64,000 nt of DNA from Gorsachius magnificus (Eukaryota; Chordata; Aves; Pelecaniformes; Ardeidae), in assembly GCA_034008185.1 (NCBI GenBank), contig CM067084.1:2127385-2191384 (forward strand). Direction: 5' to 3'. The notes under the pieces are model-generated. The model was not told the DNA's origin and did not search any database. It worked only from the letters and a program-made list of their open reading frames with translations. Of the stretch, positions 24,166-38,400 are shown piece by piece. The translations under genes were made by a program, and so were the position numbers. The first letter of the stretch is position 1. The number at the start of each line of letters is the position of its first letter.

Positions 24166-25500
24166 GGGTGTTGTTGAGACCTAAAGGTGAATGTTTTAGT
24201 TATTACTTTGGCCAGTCCCACTACTGCGATACGTTTCGCATGTCTCCGGGTGGTTGAGTATGACAGGAAGCCCTGCCAGAGTGACCTGAATCCCAGCAGG
24301 AGGGGTTGGTGCACTTGGCACCAAGAAAGATCAAGCTTAATTTGTGACAGCTGTTCACAAGTGACTGTTCACATTAGCATCCTTTGAGGGTTTTGTCTTG
24401 TGAACTTGCAGAATAAGTCCAAGTGCTTGAACTCGCAAGGTGCCTCACACGGTAGAGCTTTAATGTGTTCTGAGAAAGATAAGCTATGTTTATTTCTGTT
24501 CCAAGAAACTCTGGTGGTGTGGTCTTGCCAGGAGCACAAGGAACTGCATTCCAGTTCAAATAGGTTTTTAAACTCTTAGTAGTGTGATATTTCTAGCAGT
24601 TATATTGGACATTTGATTCTAGCAAGAGTAATTCCTTTCTTTTAGATGTTCTGAAGAGTTTGTTTCTTTCTTGGCTACATAGAAATCTGTGCTCTCTTAT
24701 TTATCTGTTCATTTTTTTTATTTCAACAGACAAAATGAGGGAAAAGCTGGAGCTTTCAAAGACTGGCGTATGCTTTCAAAATCACTCTCAAGCAGTACAG
24801 CAGTACGGTTGTTTTGGCTTGTTAATTATGTCAACCATCCAGGAAATAACGACTTGTTAATTTTAAGTGTTGTGGATGATACTGTTAATTAAATATAATG
24901 GAAGCTTGATTTTATTGTAATTACATTGATGTTCTAGCAGATGCTGATGGCTAAAAATTGCTTTTACTGTTTCTGGAAAGAGTTGTGCAACCTGGAGTGT
25001 ACTTATATGCTGACTAATAAAAAATTAATATATTTTGTGTGGCCTGTAGGTCTGAATATAATTAAAAAATATGCAGCTGATAGCTTGATTTATGAAGACC
25101 TGTAGCATTGTTCCTAATGTCCTCGCAGATCAGGGAAAAGCACGATGGGCTTGTCATAGTGAGTCTAACAGGGTCAGAGGCTTTGCCCAGAGAGAACTGG
25201 CCTGGGGGAGCGGGCAGACCAAACGGAGCTCTGCAGAACCCTATTATAATTGCAGAGCAGGGTTGCCACAGGTCCTGGTACTGTTTAAGCCTTCATTGAA
25301 CCACACCAATTTGGCCACCCTGTCCTGATGTGCTCTGTGGGACCTTCCTCAACAGAAAAATTACTCTGTTGGTACAAAGGAATGTGACTTTCCATAGTGT
25401 GAATTCCACTGCAGGCACTTGCTCTGCCTTTTGGCTGTGGTGCTCTGGTGCGTAGGCTTTTCAGCTGGTTTTAGCAAGCTTATGAAAGGTGACGGGAGTC

Positions 25501-25668
25501 AAGAATAGAATAGTTCAGTTGGAAGGGGCCTACACCCCTCACCTGACCGCTTCAGGGCTGACTCAAAATTGCAGCATGTTAAGGGCATTGTCCATGTGCC
25601 TTTTGAGCATTGCCAGGCTTGGGGCATCGACCACCTCTCGAGGAAGCCGGTCGCAGTATTTGATGGCT
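25501..25668 (-). mobile_element. CR1 LINE 3' fragment, antisense
   Basis: Begins AGAATAGAATAGTTCAGTT then GGAAGGGGCC, the reverse complement of the usual CR1 terminus (GGTCCCTTCCAACC...ATTCTATGATTCT). It continues through GGCATTGTCCATGTGCC and GGGGCATCGACCACCTCTC, characteristic of avian CR1 3' ends. 5'-truncated, as is typical; non-coding. Confidence 0.8.
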
Positions 25669-25669
25669 G

Positions 25670-28600
25670 TGTGTGTAGCTGTAGATTACGGTGCTTTATT
25701 CATCAGACAGCAGGAGCTCTTTTAGGAAGTGTCATAATGCAGGCTTTTATCCCCAACAGCTGGGAGAAGCTTGTGATGGGATAGCAGTGAGGTTAGAAAA
25801 GGGATGGCTTTTATTTTATGTTCCTGACAGTGGCCATCAACAGAAAGTTTACAACTAGTTTCTACAGTGCAGAGGGGTTGGTTGGTTTGTCTGGTTGTGC
25901 TATGACAGCATATTGAATTCAGGCACTCCTTGGGAGCACCCCAGAAATACAGAAGGATTTGAAGAGTCAAGATAAATAGATAACTTGAAGTAAAGCTTAG
26001 CGGTCCCATTCTTCGCTGGACAAAATTCCTGCAAGAATTTCACATGGGAGAAGGATGAATGATCAGTGTGAGGTCAGAGCACCATTTCAGATACGTGCAA
26101 TGTTGCCTGCAGTATTTGTGCGCTGGTTATGCAAACTGTTCCTGAGAGCTTTCTGGAGATGTGGGCCCTTTATCTCCTTGCGCTGAGTCTAAGTGTCATA
26201 ACCTACTTACCTGCATCCTCTGCTTCTGCCTGGATAAACGTGCTGCAAGCTTTGCCTTGACCCAGTTTGGGCAATAATATTAGCAGTTACATGCCAGAGC
26301 GATACATTTCAAAACCAGAGAGTTCCCAGAGGAAGATGTAAAATAGCAGTGGTCATGATATCTTCTGAGATTTCAGAACGATGTTGCTTTAATTCACAGA
26401 GCAGGCGCTGACTCCTGACCCCAGCGGGTTTTCTTTATGTAACAGCCACCCACCAGTAAAGACAAAAGGATCCTTACAGGTGTAATTTTGCGTAGTCGTC
26501 TTGACCTCAGCAATGTCAGGCTGATTATCCTCTGGCAGTGGTGTGCCCAGTTTCTCAGTGGTATATAAACTTCATCAAATGTATCTGTTTCTATGCGTAC
26601 AAACAGATCTGGAGTGTATAATTTTTTGAATCCCTGAATATTCAGGAAACAGTTGTCTGCTCCTGTCCTGTTTATGTCTCATCAGCTGTTCAGAACTAGC
26701 TCAGGCCCAGCCACAAAACAGATTATTGAAACGTGGGGGTTTTTTTGGTTTTCAAACACGAAAAGAAACTAGATTTGAAGAAGTCTAATTTTCTTTTATT
26801 TGCTTTTGTTCCTTAAAAAACGCTTGGCATTTCATCTGTTTATAAATGTTCAGACACCCTGATTGCCAACAAAGTAAAGCCTATTTGCTAAATTGGATAC
26901 TTTTGAAATTTTGCTAACTGGAAAGATACATAACTTTCTGGGCTTAGCTTAATGTCATGCTAAAAATATAAACAGTGAGGAAGTGGTAAGCGACACATCT
27001 TACAAACTAGATAATTTAACCCGTGAAATGTGTTGAGCTGCTCTTGCGTACAAATTGAAATTTGATAAAAATAGAGACAGGGTAGTTAATACTTTAAATA
27101 AAACTACCTTAATAACGCTGGAAACATTAAAATGTAGTGCTGATCGGTTTTGGAGGGTTTGGGTGTTTTCTGGGACCTTGTTTGTTTTTTACGAAGGGAT
27201 CATTTGCAGTTGTTTGAATTGCTTACTGACGGTCCTTCTCTTTGAGATTTTATCATCTTTTTGTTTCTGCAGTACAGATTTCTAGCTACAAAGCTCGAAA
27301 GATTTTTCAGCCCAACATACGGAATAGGTGAAACCGTTGATTCTTTTTCCTCCAGAAGTTTGCATTTAGCAAAAGGCAACTTGAAAGTGTGTAAGAGCTG
27401 ACTCTTCAGATGAGAGAGGCCGACATACTGCATTTCTCATTCATAATCCTCTTCAGTAATCCTAATCCATTTCAGATCTGGAGCCATTCTTAAGCATCAC
27501 ATGGGAGAGGATTCTTAAGGCTGCTCAAAACAACTGTGCAGTAAATAAATCGAAGGGTCTGCACTCGTTGCAGAACAGCGCCCGTGTTCTATGCTGCAGG
27601 TGCTGAAAGACAGGGCGCTTTCTGCTGCGTGCCCCAGGGAACAGCTTACTTGATTATTTAGATTCTGAGGAAGAGTTTCTGAACCTGTAATCAAGCAAAT
27701 GACTTCTGAGATTATTGATCGCTTTGGGTACTGAACAGAAACAAGAACTTAAAAAGCAGAGAGCTGCTATTGTGTTTATCTTAATAAATCCATTAGAAAC
27801 TGGTGGCAAGGTAAGTTGCATTTTTCTTTTTATTCCTTTGTAACAATTTTTTGTGCTCAGAAGTAGTTACTTGGCACCCATAGTTTGAGGTGAAATATTC
27901 TTTTTATACGTCAAGCTGTATAAACCTACAGTTGGGAGTTTTCTACTGAAAATCCTCCTTTTTGGCACTGCAGTAATGGCGCAGGTGCAGAGGTCGGTGC
28001 ACGTGTAAAATAAAACAAGCTTTACCATTTTGTTTCCAGCTACGAGACGTGTCGAGTCTCATGTACACGTGGGACACACATAGGTATTTACTCAGGGAGG
28101 GCAAGGCAGGATCATCGCTTTCCCTAGCGCTAGCTAGCACTTTTAGTCTTGTGAGAAGTATTTTATTTTTTTCTTAATTCATCCGTTGCTCTTAAACAAA
28201 CTGTTGCTGTTTTTCTTTTAGCAGAACTTAAAATTTCTGTTTCGCTGGTGTTAACTTTTTTCCTAGTAAACTTGCAGTATGTCTGTTGTACTCTCTCACT
28301 GCCTTCCAGATTCTGCTCATCTCTTCCTTCAGTTGTCCAAAGGTCTATAAAATTGTCAAGTTAGCAGGGATTCAGTTGTGCATGTGATAGGTGAAGCGTG
28401 TCATCTTCCCTAGGAGCTCCCTTGTTTTGGAGTTAGCTTCCCGTTAGCTTCGGTGCTCCTTGCAGGAAGCCTTTGATTCACCAAATTCTGCGCAGGTCTG
28501 TAGTTGTGGACAAGCTCAGTGATGTGACAGAGCGTGTAGGATTTGATTCAAGATGCTGTCGGTTGCTTTGGTTTTGAAGGAGTTAAAGTCGTATTTACGG

Positions 28601-31600
28601 TAAGCCAGGAAATTTTCCTAGGCTTCCCTTGTTCTTGGTTTTGGGGGGGTTGACACAAATGGATTTGTGCGAGTTTTCCTTCAATGAGTTTTATGTGGTA
28701 TTATATGGTATTATGAAACAAGTCAGCAGCTCGTGTTTTAAGAGTTGCAAAAACGAGCGTATTATCCGTTGGCTTGGGAGGGATATGTGGATGTTTACGT
28801 GGCTATTACATGTTTCTCCTGCCTTTAGAACGCTAACGCTGGTGCACGGGGAACGTGCATCTTTTCTACACGTCTGCCGTCTTCTACTGAGGCCCCGAGC
28901 TTCGTTGTTCTGTTAGTCGTCGATGTCCACGTGTGGCTTGAGTCCGTGCGTTTTTTGGTGCTGGTTTAGTTCTGCCCTGGTGTATAAGTGCATATAGCGG
29001 GTTTTATCACCGTGCTTTACTTAGCGTGCACGTTTGCTAGCAGATGCTCCATGCAGCAGCCTATACCAGGGGAGAGCCTCGTGTATTGCAGCTTCTCAGA
29101 AGGCGTGGGCAAAGCCTGCTTTAGAGGCCTTCTAGCTGCACTGGAGGAAATGTCAACATCTCTGCAGGAGGGGAATGGTGGCCGAGAGGAAGATGAGAAA
29201 GGAGCAGTCTGTGGGGCCAGTTGTTCCTTAGCCTTAGCTGCGTCATCTTGTCTCGCCTGGTTGTTTAATACAGCCTGTATTTGAGATGATGCCACTGTTC
29301 AACTTGATCATGTCTTCCCAGCTGTGTCTTTATGGGCCCCTGTTCCTCTTCTTTTTCTTGGGTACAGGATTTTAGGAAGCGGAGGGGTGGATGAGCAAGG
29401 ATCAGATGTGCTAAGCGGTTGGACTGGCTCTATTTATTCCTCAACTGTTCCACCCTAAACAGATTTGATCCCATTTGGAGTCTCTGGTTTATTGCTGTGC
29501 GCTCCTTTGCTCAGGCTGCGGCCCTCAGAAAAGTCTGAGGCTAACAAAGTGAAAAAGCTCACAGCTCCAGGAATTGCTTGGGAGAGACCTGTTTCCAAGA
29601 CTTTTCGCAGTAAGATAAACAGCTAGGAGCTGTTGCCTGTGCTTGTTCTCTGCAGGTGCTCCTAGGGCACACTAATACTAGACTATCCCTCGGTATGGAT
29701 GGACAAAATTTACCTTTAAAGTAGAGCTGTCGAAATAACAAATGCTTGTTTGTTTTTCAGGGAAGGAGAGAAATAAGGAAAAGTTTTATTCTGTGTTTCC
29801 AAAGGTGCTCTCAAATCCGAGGTCACATTTTATCAAAACAGATAGGCAGTACTCCTGAACACATCCTAAGCAAGCAAAGTACCTAACTCTGTACTCGAGC
29901 GCTTGCTTCAAATTTGTTTTCCATTTTAAGAAAGTGATCGGGAAGTGTTTTAGTTTCTGAAAAAGGATTTTTTTTTTCCTCATGTTTGTGTTTTTAAAGG
30001 TATCCTTAAAGGCACTCGTCTCTTCCAAAAAGCTGAAGCATCCCTCTTCCTTTGACGCTGGTCCTGTCAGGTTCCTAAGCAGCACTGAAGATGCAGCTAG
30101 GCACGCAGGCTGTGTTGACTTCCAGTGTGGAGGAACATTTGTCTACACTAGCCACGTTTCAGGTTTTTTTTCTTGGGACCGGCTTGAATCTGGTCCCGCG
30201 GACTGAACTCCCATCAGTAGCTGGAGTGTGTCTTCTGGCGTCCTTTCATCTGAAAGGGGCCCGTGTCGTGCTGTTTCAGGCTGTCCTGCCAGATTATACC
30301 GGAACGCGGTAAATGGCGGCGCATGGGGATGATTTTTTCTAAGGCCAGCTCCCGATACAGAGCGAATTGTTCGTATCGTTCCTTCTCTGGATAGCTAATG
30401 CTTGCTGAAATCTTCAGATTTGCGTCACTGAATAGAAATTTTTGTTTGAACAGCCAGATGGGAGTTCTAAGTCTACACTGAGAAATTCTGCGCTTGAAAA
30501 TTTGTTTTTTCCTGAAATGGGATTTGCCTTGTACAGGTTAGAAATAAGAGCCTTAAGTGCTAGGGATTCAGATTTTTGTGTGCAATTGTTCCTTTGAGTA
30601 GTTAATAATCTGAAAAGTTGCCAGAGTACCTGCATTATTTAAGCACAAAGGCCATAAAGCGCTGGATGTAATTTGGCATAATTCAGCAGTGACTCCAGGC
30701 CATTTTTGACACTGATATGAAATAATGTTGTTAGAATAAAACTAGAGCGTCTGGTATTTTGTTGAGAGCGTTGCTACCTGTCCTCCTGTTGTGTGACCCA
30801 GTTACTGTGAAGGTGCCGTTGTGCAATTTGGCATCCTGGCAAGGTTGAGAATCTCAGCGTTTCACCTGCCTTCGAAACTTTCCGTGCTGAAATGTTGCTT
30901 GGTACGGCTCATCTTCCTGAGCAAACACAGCACACGTGCGCCTTATACAACACCAGACGGGTTCTTTCAATTAGCGTTTGTGCAGATCTGTAGCTATTTT
31001 GAGAGGAAAGACGTGGGTTAGGTGGAAGGAGATTGAAGGAGGCAAAAGCATCGCGGGAAGTGAGAAAAGGAGGAGGACTTTTCCCTCTGCTGGGGAGAAC
31101 TGCCTCTGTAGTCACATTGTCCTGACCCTTCAAAATCCTTTGAGCTGTGGTCTCCTGCCAGCACCAGGCTTAACATTTTTACAGGTGTTTATTTCCTTCC
31201 CACCCTTGCTCAGTTCCCTACCAGTTCTGGGTTAGAATGAAAGTCTGTATGATTCTTATGCGATACAGCCTGGGACAGCTTTGGCAGTAGTGCATGGAGT
31301 TTTGTTTTTCCTACATGATGGCTTTTTTTTTTTTTTTTCCCCCAGAGGAAACATGTCTGACTCTGAACGACATTCTGGTTGTCCTCAAAGTGAGAGATTT
31401 CAGAATTTGACCTAGCCTTGAAATAGGATCTGTTTGCTCTGACCAGAGCTTCCTGCAGCAGCGAGGTTAGAAAAGTCTGCTGTCCTGTCCTTTTATACTG
31501 GCCAGGATCTGAGCAATTGATGGTGTAATACACTCCCACACTCAAGCACATCCAGTGTTTAACAAAGCTGATTATTTTCTTACGATAGCTAATTGTTATT

Positions 31601-32270
31601 TTAGACTTATCTCCCCTCTAGCTGTGGTACTGCAAATACATTTAAATACCATCTGTGTTCATCCCACCTTCACAGATGGCTGTATGCATGACTATTTGTC
31701 TGCAGATACTAATTGTTAGTGAATCACCTTAATGACTTCTATAGTTCCTGATCAGTATTTAAAAACTTTTTTTTTCCTTATACCGTGTACGATGGCCTCC
31801 CACATGCAGTCGTGAGGAGTAGTATTTTAGCACCTTCATCAAGGTGCTTCAGTTGTGCATGAGGAGGGGGGGAGGTAGCATGAGGATTCAGAGATGTAAT
31901 CTGCTCTCAGAACTCAGTCAAGTTTATTTTATTGTCGTATCTGAAATGAAGGCTCAGGTCAAACACTGCCATATTGCTAAGAGATAGGAGCCTAAAATTA
32001 GGCATGGGAAGCATTGTGAGAGTACACCAATGCCTGATTTATACATCTACTGTACAATTAGCAGTACCTCGATATGCAATCTCTGCTGTTTTTATACAAT
32101 TTGGAAAGGTGCTGAAATGATTCCTGTTTATATAGCTGACTTGAAATTTGAAACAGCGAGGCAGAAATCCTCCTCTCAGATTGTCTAGAAGACAACAAGG
32201 TAGCCGGAAAAACCTGGTGGTGGAAGACATACTTGGGCACAAGACAGGCCATCTGCTCATTGATCTTAAG
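25670..32270. other. NAAA-PPEF2 intergenic region, no gene recognised
   Basis: About 6.6 kb with only short unrelated ORFs, no exon chain and no recognisable RNA gene. It may hold upstream non-coding exons or regulatory sequence of PPEF2, which cannot be seen from sequence alone. Confidence 0.5.
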
Positions 32271-32276
32271 TGTTAA

Positions 32277-32285
32277 TATATTTAA
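32277..32285 (+). promoter_or_regulatory. PPEF2: possible PPEF2 TATA-like element
   Basis: TATATTTAA about 134-142 bases before the PPEF2 ATG. It is followed by TTATAG at 32286-32291, which could instead be read as a poor 3' splice site of a 5' UTR exon. I cannot choose between these. Confidence 0.2.
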
Positions 32286-32418
32286 TTATAGATTCTCGGC
32301 ACTGTGGGACATGTTGCAGCTATTTTGATTCTGACCGAATGGTCTTTCCTGCATCTCGTTCGTGGTTTTGGTGATACTGGGCCAGTCTGCCACGTTCTAG
32401 GAGCACTGTTTGGAGAAG

Positions 32419-32479
32419 ATGGGATCTGGTAGTTCTGTAAATGCCAACTACAAGTACTCCCTGCAGAAGTCTGAAAATG
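32419..32479 (+). CDS. PPEF2: PPEF2 coding exon 1
   Basis: GAAGATGG context with purine at -3. Encodes [20 protein letters not shown] plus one base; donor GTGAGT. It pairs in phase with the IQ-motif exon 4.2 kb downstream. Confidence 0.92.
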
Positions 32480-35400
32480 GTGAGTGGTTCTTTGAAAAGT
32501 AATCTTTTCCTGTCTGCTCCTGTGCACGTTGTTGGGAGGTTGCAGTGGACGTGTTTCTTTTCTGAGTTACCTGGTTTTCTTGATAATATTGAGGCGAGGT
32601 TATGTCTTTTAGTGTCCTGTGACAAGGAGTCTCAGCTGTCAGGCAGAAGACCAACAGGCTTGAGAAAGTAACAGCTGTTTAGACCAGGATTAAATGAAAA
32701 TCAACCAAAACCTGATCAGAAATGAAGCACCAAAAAGCAATTCTGTTAGAACTAACATCCGATGGATTAATCAATTTCTGGCTAATGCATGTGCTGTCAC
32801 GTGCTGACAGCGGGATAGATGGTATTGCCCTGCTGCTTCTGGTGGACTCTGTTTTTAAATTAAAAGACTGTGTTAGCGGCGCAGGACTGATAAAGCAGAA
32901 ACCTGAGCGAAGCCAAAATACATCTGGTTCTAAAGAAGGTAAGATGGTGTGGCTAAGACAAGCTGAAAAGCAAAACGTGCGGATTTTTTCTAATTACGTC
33001 AGCGCAATGCTCTTAATCTCCGTTAATAATCTAGACTTTTTTTTACGGCTCTTGAAGCTGTAATGATTTATTTTTATGAAACCCTCTGCATGATAGTCTC
33101 AATTTTCTGGGTGTGTGCTTGGGTCTGCTATGGAACAGAAGGAGTTTATGAGTGAAACTTTAAACATAAGAAAGTGTAAAAAAAGTAAACGTCACTTGGT
33201 TGTTTGAATCGTTCAGTCATCAGCATTGGCAGAACAGCAGTATGGTGAAAACTGTTTGCAAGAGCTTTGAAAGGAAAAATAGCGCTTGCATCTAGAAAAG
33301 AAGAATACAGGGATACCGTTGTGACTCAGCCTTTTCTGTTTGTAATTTTTATTTGTTGAAAAACTCCAACTTTTTTTTAAGTAAGTTAGACTTGTCTATT
33401 GCCTATAGCACCAGAGAACCATGGACTTTCCGGAAAAGTTCAGGGCTACTTTATGATAATGGCTTATCTATAACAAACAAAGTGTAACATAAGACTAGTT
33501 ACGTATTTGAAACTCTGCGTTAGATCTGATACCTCATCAGCAGTTTCCCATGACAGTAAAACCTCTCTGAATTGCTTTCATCTGATTCTCAAAATCCTTT
33601 AGATCTGCAGTTCTGTAGATGTGGAGCTGTGTAGGGTTTTCCACCCAAGCATAACATGACGGGCGGTCTCCCGTCCCCCTTCTACAAGGCTGTTCCCTAT
33701 GGAAAGTGTAGCCAGCAGAGCTCTGTTAAACCGGCCCTGCGCTTGAGGGAAGAAGGGGATGGGGAACCCGAGAGAGGGTGCAGACTCCCTCCTATAAGCT
33801 ATTTTGAGAACTACGCTGCTAGCATGAACAGGCATATTTTAGTTTGAGGGCTGTCAGTGTGGCACGCTTTCTGTAGCTTACGCAATGATGTGTGATTCAG
33901 TTTATGGCTTGGATCCTCATAAAGTGTGGATAAATCTCTTTCTCTTCCTTTTTTATCTCTTTTTTCGAAATTAGTACAAACGTGGCCAGATGAAACTCAC
34001 CCAAGTAAGCTGGTAAATTAGAATACCAGGCTTTTTTAGTCACAGAGTCATTCTCTGTAAAAGTAGCATAAAAAACCCCAACGCCTTGCCCATCTGGAGC
34101 TTAAAATGCTGGGGATGGTGGAATATATGCTCACTGTGTGCTTGGTAACGAGTCTTTCTAGATTTTATTTTTCATGTTTCAGAGGATCTAGTTTTCATTG
34201 GTATATGTTGAGTCATAACCATGAATTTCTGCTCAGGATTCAGTTGATATGCATCTGACTCCTACAGCAGTAACTGGGCATTTATCCACCGTTAGGGGAA
34301 TGCAAGGTGTTTAGAAGCCGTTTATTTTAGAGAGTGTTGTGATTCTGGTTACGTGCCAGACAATTTACCGTACAGCGAGTAAGGCAGCTACTGTTGGGTC
34401 TGTTATATAGGAGACTTGAAGAGGTAGCATCAGGAGTACCAAACTGCAGAAAGAAAAGTCAGCCTTTTCTATTTTCTCATAGCCCAGCGAATCAGTAAGC
34501 ATTTTCTCAACGAGGTATAAGGCTCAGGCAAAGAATTGCATAAGTTATTCTGGAATTAAGGCTAGCCAGATCTTACCTTCTTGCCCATGACTTCCCCATG
34601 ACTCGGTTCCCCAGCTGCACAACAGCAATCGCTCTTCCCTTTTTGTGCTCTGCAGCTCCCAGTGCTGTAACAGTAACATAATTTAAAAGGATTATTATTA
34701 TTTTCAACACTTAAGCTATCAGGATATCTCCTCTAGGTAAAGGTCGATGTTTCCTGCTGAAGTACATGGAGGGTGGTTTATGTTATATAATTAATGCAAG
34801 CTAATTGAATTAACATGATCTCTTTGTCTCTTGCCAGCACCTTGCAGCCTTTGGGGTAGGGGTGGGGGATTTCCTTCTTTTTAATAAAGTTTTTCCACCC
34901 CACATCCCCCATCTTTCTCCCTGCTTTGATGGACATGGCAGTGCTCTCTCACAAACCGGATGCCAAGGGGATACAAGCTCCTGCAGCAGGGCTAACTCTG
35001 CGACAGCGTTGTCTCCATTTGATTTTGGGGTGAGCCTGTAGATAGAGCAGTCATTCCTCCCTCCCTCAGCTGAAGATGACGCAGAGAGGCGTTCTTAGCA
35101 AGTATTTTAAACGTAGGGCTCTAGGGTATGGCTCCAGAAATGAACACGAAGGGGGACAGAGAGTAACCAAAAAAGAGATCCTTGGCACAGGACAGGCATG
35201 GAACTGTCGGGAGTGGGTCCAGATGAGGGCTGCAAAAACGATCCGAGGGCTGGAGCCCCTCTCCTATGACGACAGGCTGAGAGAGTTGGGGTTGTTCAGC
35301 TTGGAGAAGAGAAGGCTGCGGGGAGACCCGATTGCAGCCTTTTGTTGCTTAAAGGGAGCCTATGGAAAAGATGGGGACAGCCATTTTAGCAGGGCCTGTA

Positions 35401-38400
35401 GCGACAGGACAAGGGGTAACGGTTTTTAACTAGAAGAGGGGAGATTTAGACTGGATCTAAAGAAGAAATTCTTTACAATGAGGGTGGTGAAACACTGGCA
35501 CAGGTTGCCCAGAGAAGCGGTGGTGGAGGCCCCATCCCTGGAAACATTCAAGGTCAGGTTGGACGGGGCTCTGAGCAACCTGACCTCATTGGAGATGTCC
35601 CTGCTCACTGCAGGGGGGTTGGGCTGGGTGACCTTTAATGGTCCCTTCCAACCCAAACCGTTCGATGATTCTTTAAGTAGCAGAGATGATTGGCGAGGTG
35701 CTGTAAAGTAACCAGGTGGTCCAGATGTGATCAAGACCAGCTAGGGAGGACGGAAGAGTTTCTAGAGGTACATAAAGTTCTGTGGCAGAACTTGAAAAAG
35801 GAAATGGGAAACTGCACCAATGTACTTCACTTTAAATATGCACACATCCCATCTGAAATAATCTTTTAATGAAAAGCACTGGAATTGGGGAATTGCAGAG
35901 GAATGGTTATGTTTTAAAGATCAGGGCAAATAGCCACCATCTGGAGGGAAGAGCCTGGTGCCAGTGCTGGCTGCGGATTGAATCACAACCAGGCATCTGG
36001 AAATTCCTGGCATTTCGTTCCTTCTGTGTCATTAAGTGGCCAAAGATCTGTCTCTCTCTTTTAACTGTGGGCGTTAATTTTGGTTTTATTTTATTCCAAG
36101 GTAATGGTATGTTAACATTTATGCTACAACAGATCCCTACTGAAGTCTGTCCAGAACTGCAAAAGCTGAGGTATTTATTTGCCTTAAAGGAAGGTAGAAA
36201 ACCACTGTATTTTTAAGGCTCTGGAAGGGGACTCAGCGTCTTGTTCTTCCCCAGCTCCTTGCGTGGCCTCAGTCGAACCTTCAGGGTTTCCTGAAGCCCT
36301 GGTACCTAGACTGTAAGACGGGCATGAAAATAATCAAGGTATACAGAGAGGGAGGAAATTATCTATTAATACTGAAGAACGTGTTTGGATCTTTAGGCTC
36401 TAGTAACCCGTTGTTAACGCTGGTGCTGAGGAGCCAGCAGCGATGGTTAGAATTGCTTCAGAGGTCTCTGGTCAGCCGGGGTCAGATCAACCTCTTGCAA
36501 CATGTTGAGAAGAAGCGGGTGTTTTGTTATCCTTAATATTTAGCCATCAGAACACCTTTCCTGAAAACTTGCTCCTGAAAAAGAAAGGTCCCTCTTTAAT
36601 TTTCAGGGTTGGGAAAGGAGCGGTAGCAGGATACCTCAGCTGCAGCCACTGCAGCTCAGCAGGTTGGTTCTGGTTTTGTCCCCTAGCTTTCAAGGCAGCC
36701 GTCTTGATCCAACGGTGGTATCGGCGCTACGTTGCTCGGCTGGAAATGCGCCGACGTTGCACCTGGAGAATCTTTCAATCCATTGAGTACGCTTGTGAGC
36801 AGGACCAGATCAAGGTAAAGTGCCAAAGAAAAGAGCATGTAGGGAAATTAAAGGTGTCCCTGCTCACTGCAGGGGGGTTGGACTAGGTGACCTCTAAAGG
36901 TCCCTTCCAACCCCAAACATTCTGTGATTCCATGAAAATACATAGGAAGGTGGTTTCTGTGCCACAGACTCACTTGTTTCTGGCTCCTGGCTGGTAACCC
37001 TGCACAGTGCTTCACTGGGTCAAGGACTGGGTTTCCTGCCCCTTTTTAGCCTATTGATTTCCTGCTGACATCTGATGAAACCCTGAGTAATGAGTCTTGA
37101 AAGAAAGCCATAAGGACCATTTAACTTTGTTTTTCCTGAGTCTGAACGCAGTAGGCAAGCCTAGTTGGTTTGTTATACTTGAACTTTGATTAATATTCTC
37201 TTATATGGTTGCCTTGCTGTCAGGGAGGGAGAGGGAGGGCTTATAGGTGTACTTCTGTCTGTATGGCTGAAGGTAAAGCTACTTTTTTGACTTCTTCACA
37301 AGATAATCAAAACTATAATTGGTATAGTATGATTTGTTGTACATACCAGACAACATGAGAAGGGCATAGATAACTAAGTTGCCACTCTGCAGAATTTTAT
37401 TCCAGGGTGAATGATGAGGGGCTCTCTCTTCTTGCAGCTTCACAACTTCTTCAGTTACCTCATGGACCACTTCACGCCAAGCAGCAGTAAAGAGAGTAAG
37501 TTTCTGTGTGCCCTTTGTAGATGTGGCACCAGCAGCTCAGAAGGTTGCAGCCTGTATTGATTCGTTGCCCAGTGCTGGCCCTTCAGGATGGCAAAGGCGG
37601 CCAAGAGAGTCTAAAGAGCGATGGCATCAGAATTGGGATAGGGAGCGAATTGTCTGGAGACTCTAAGCTGTGCGAGGGATGTGGGGCAATTCCTGCTCCT
37701 CAGGAGTTGGCGGGGGAATAAAAGTTCAGTATGTTTTCTAAGAGCAGTATTAGAAATCTGCCTTTTTTCAGTGATCCCTGGTAACCAGGGCTTTGCAGAG
37801 TCCATTTCTGAAGCGAGAGAATCCATCTTTATGGAACTGTGCTCTAGGCTATCTACTTCATTTATATTTAGTCTTTTACTTATAATTGGGGCGGGGAAAA
37901 GTGCTGTGGGAACCATTACAGTATCTTCCTGAATCTGCAGAGAGCATTATATGTTATTTCTTAGTGCTGGGAACATGCTAATGAGCTTAGCTCTGAAATC
38001 TGATGGTAGTAAGTCAAAATTAACCTTTTACTTTGCTGACCATAACCTGCTGAAGTCCTCGCTTCTTCCTTTCAAGCCGCCACCCTTCTCACAACCACCC
38101 CGCATATTTTACAGCAAAGCTCTGTTGAGGATGGTTTTTTTTCAGTGTCTGTGTAAAACAGGACAATAATGCCCTGTTCCTTGAGTTGGGCTCTGAGACA
38201 TAACAGCAATAAAACCCCCAAGTTTTGTGCAACGCTGAGAATGTAGGTGCAAGCTTAGAAAACCCAGTGGGACGCAGGAGACAGTTCTTTAGTACACAAC
38301 TTGCTTTTGCATGTCATTGAAAATAAGATTTCAGTCAGCCATGGCAACCAATGTCCACCTGGCTCTACCAGAGTTTCGCGGAAACTAGTGTAGCTGCCAG

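Noticed and set aside
24660..24892. Possible alternative 3' exon of NAAA (after TTTCAACAG)
   Set aside because: The terminal exon at 23830 already ends the protein as in other vertebrates; the downstream ORFs have no similarity I recognise.
29017..29295. 92-codon - strand ORF between NAAA and PPEF2
   Set aside because: Gln/Ala/Ser-rich but no family recognised, no splice context and a length unremarkable for chance.
35076..35734. ORFs of about 70-117 codons on both strands in PPEF2 intron 1
   Set aside because: They lie mostly or wholly inside the CR1 LINE 3' end and are repeat-derived.
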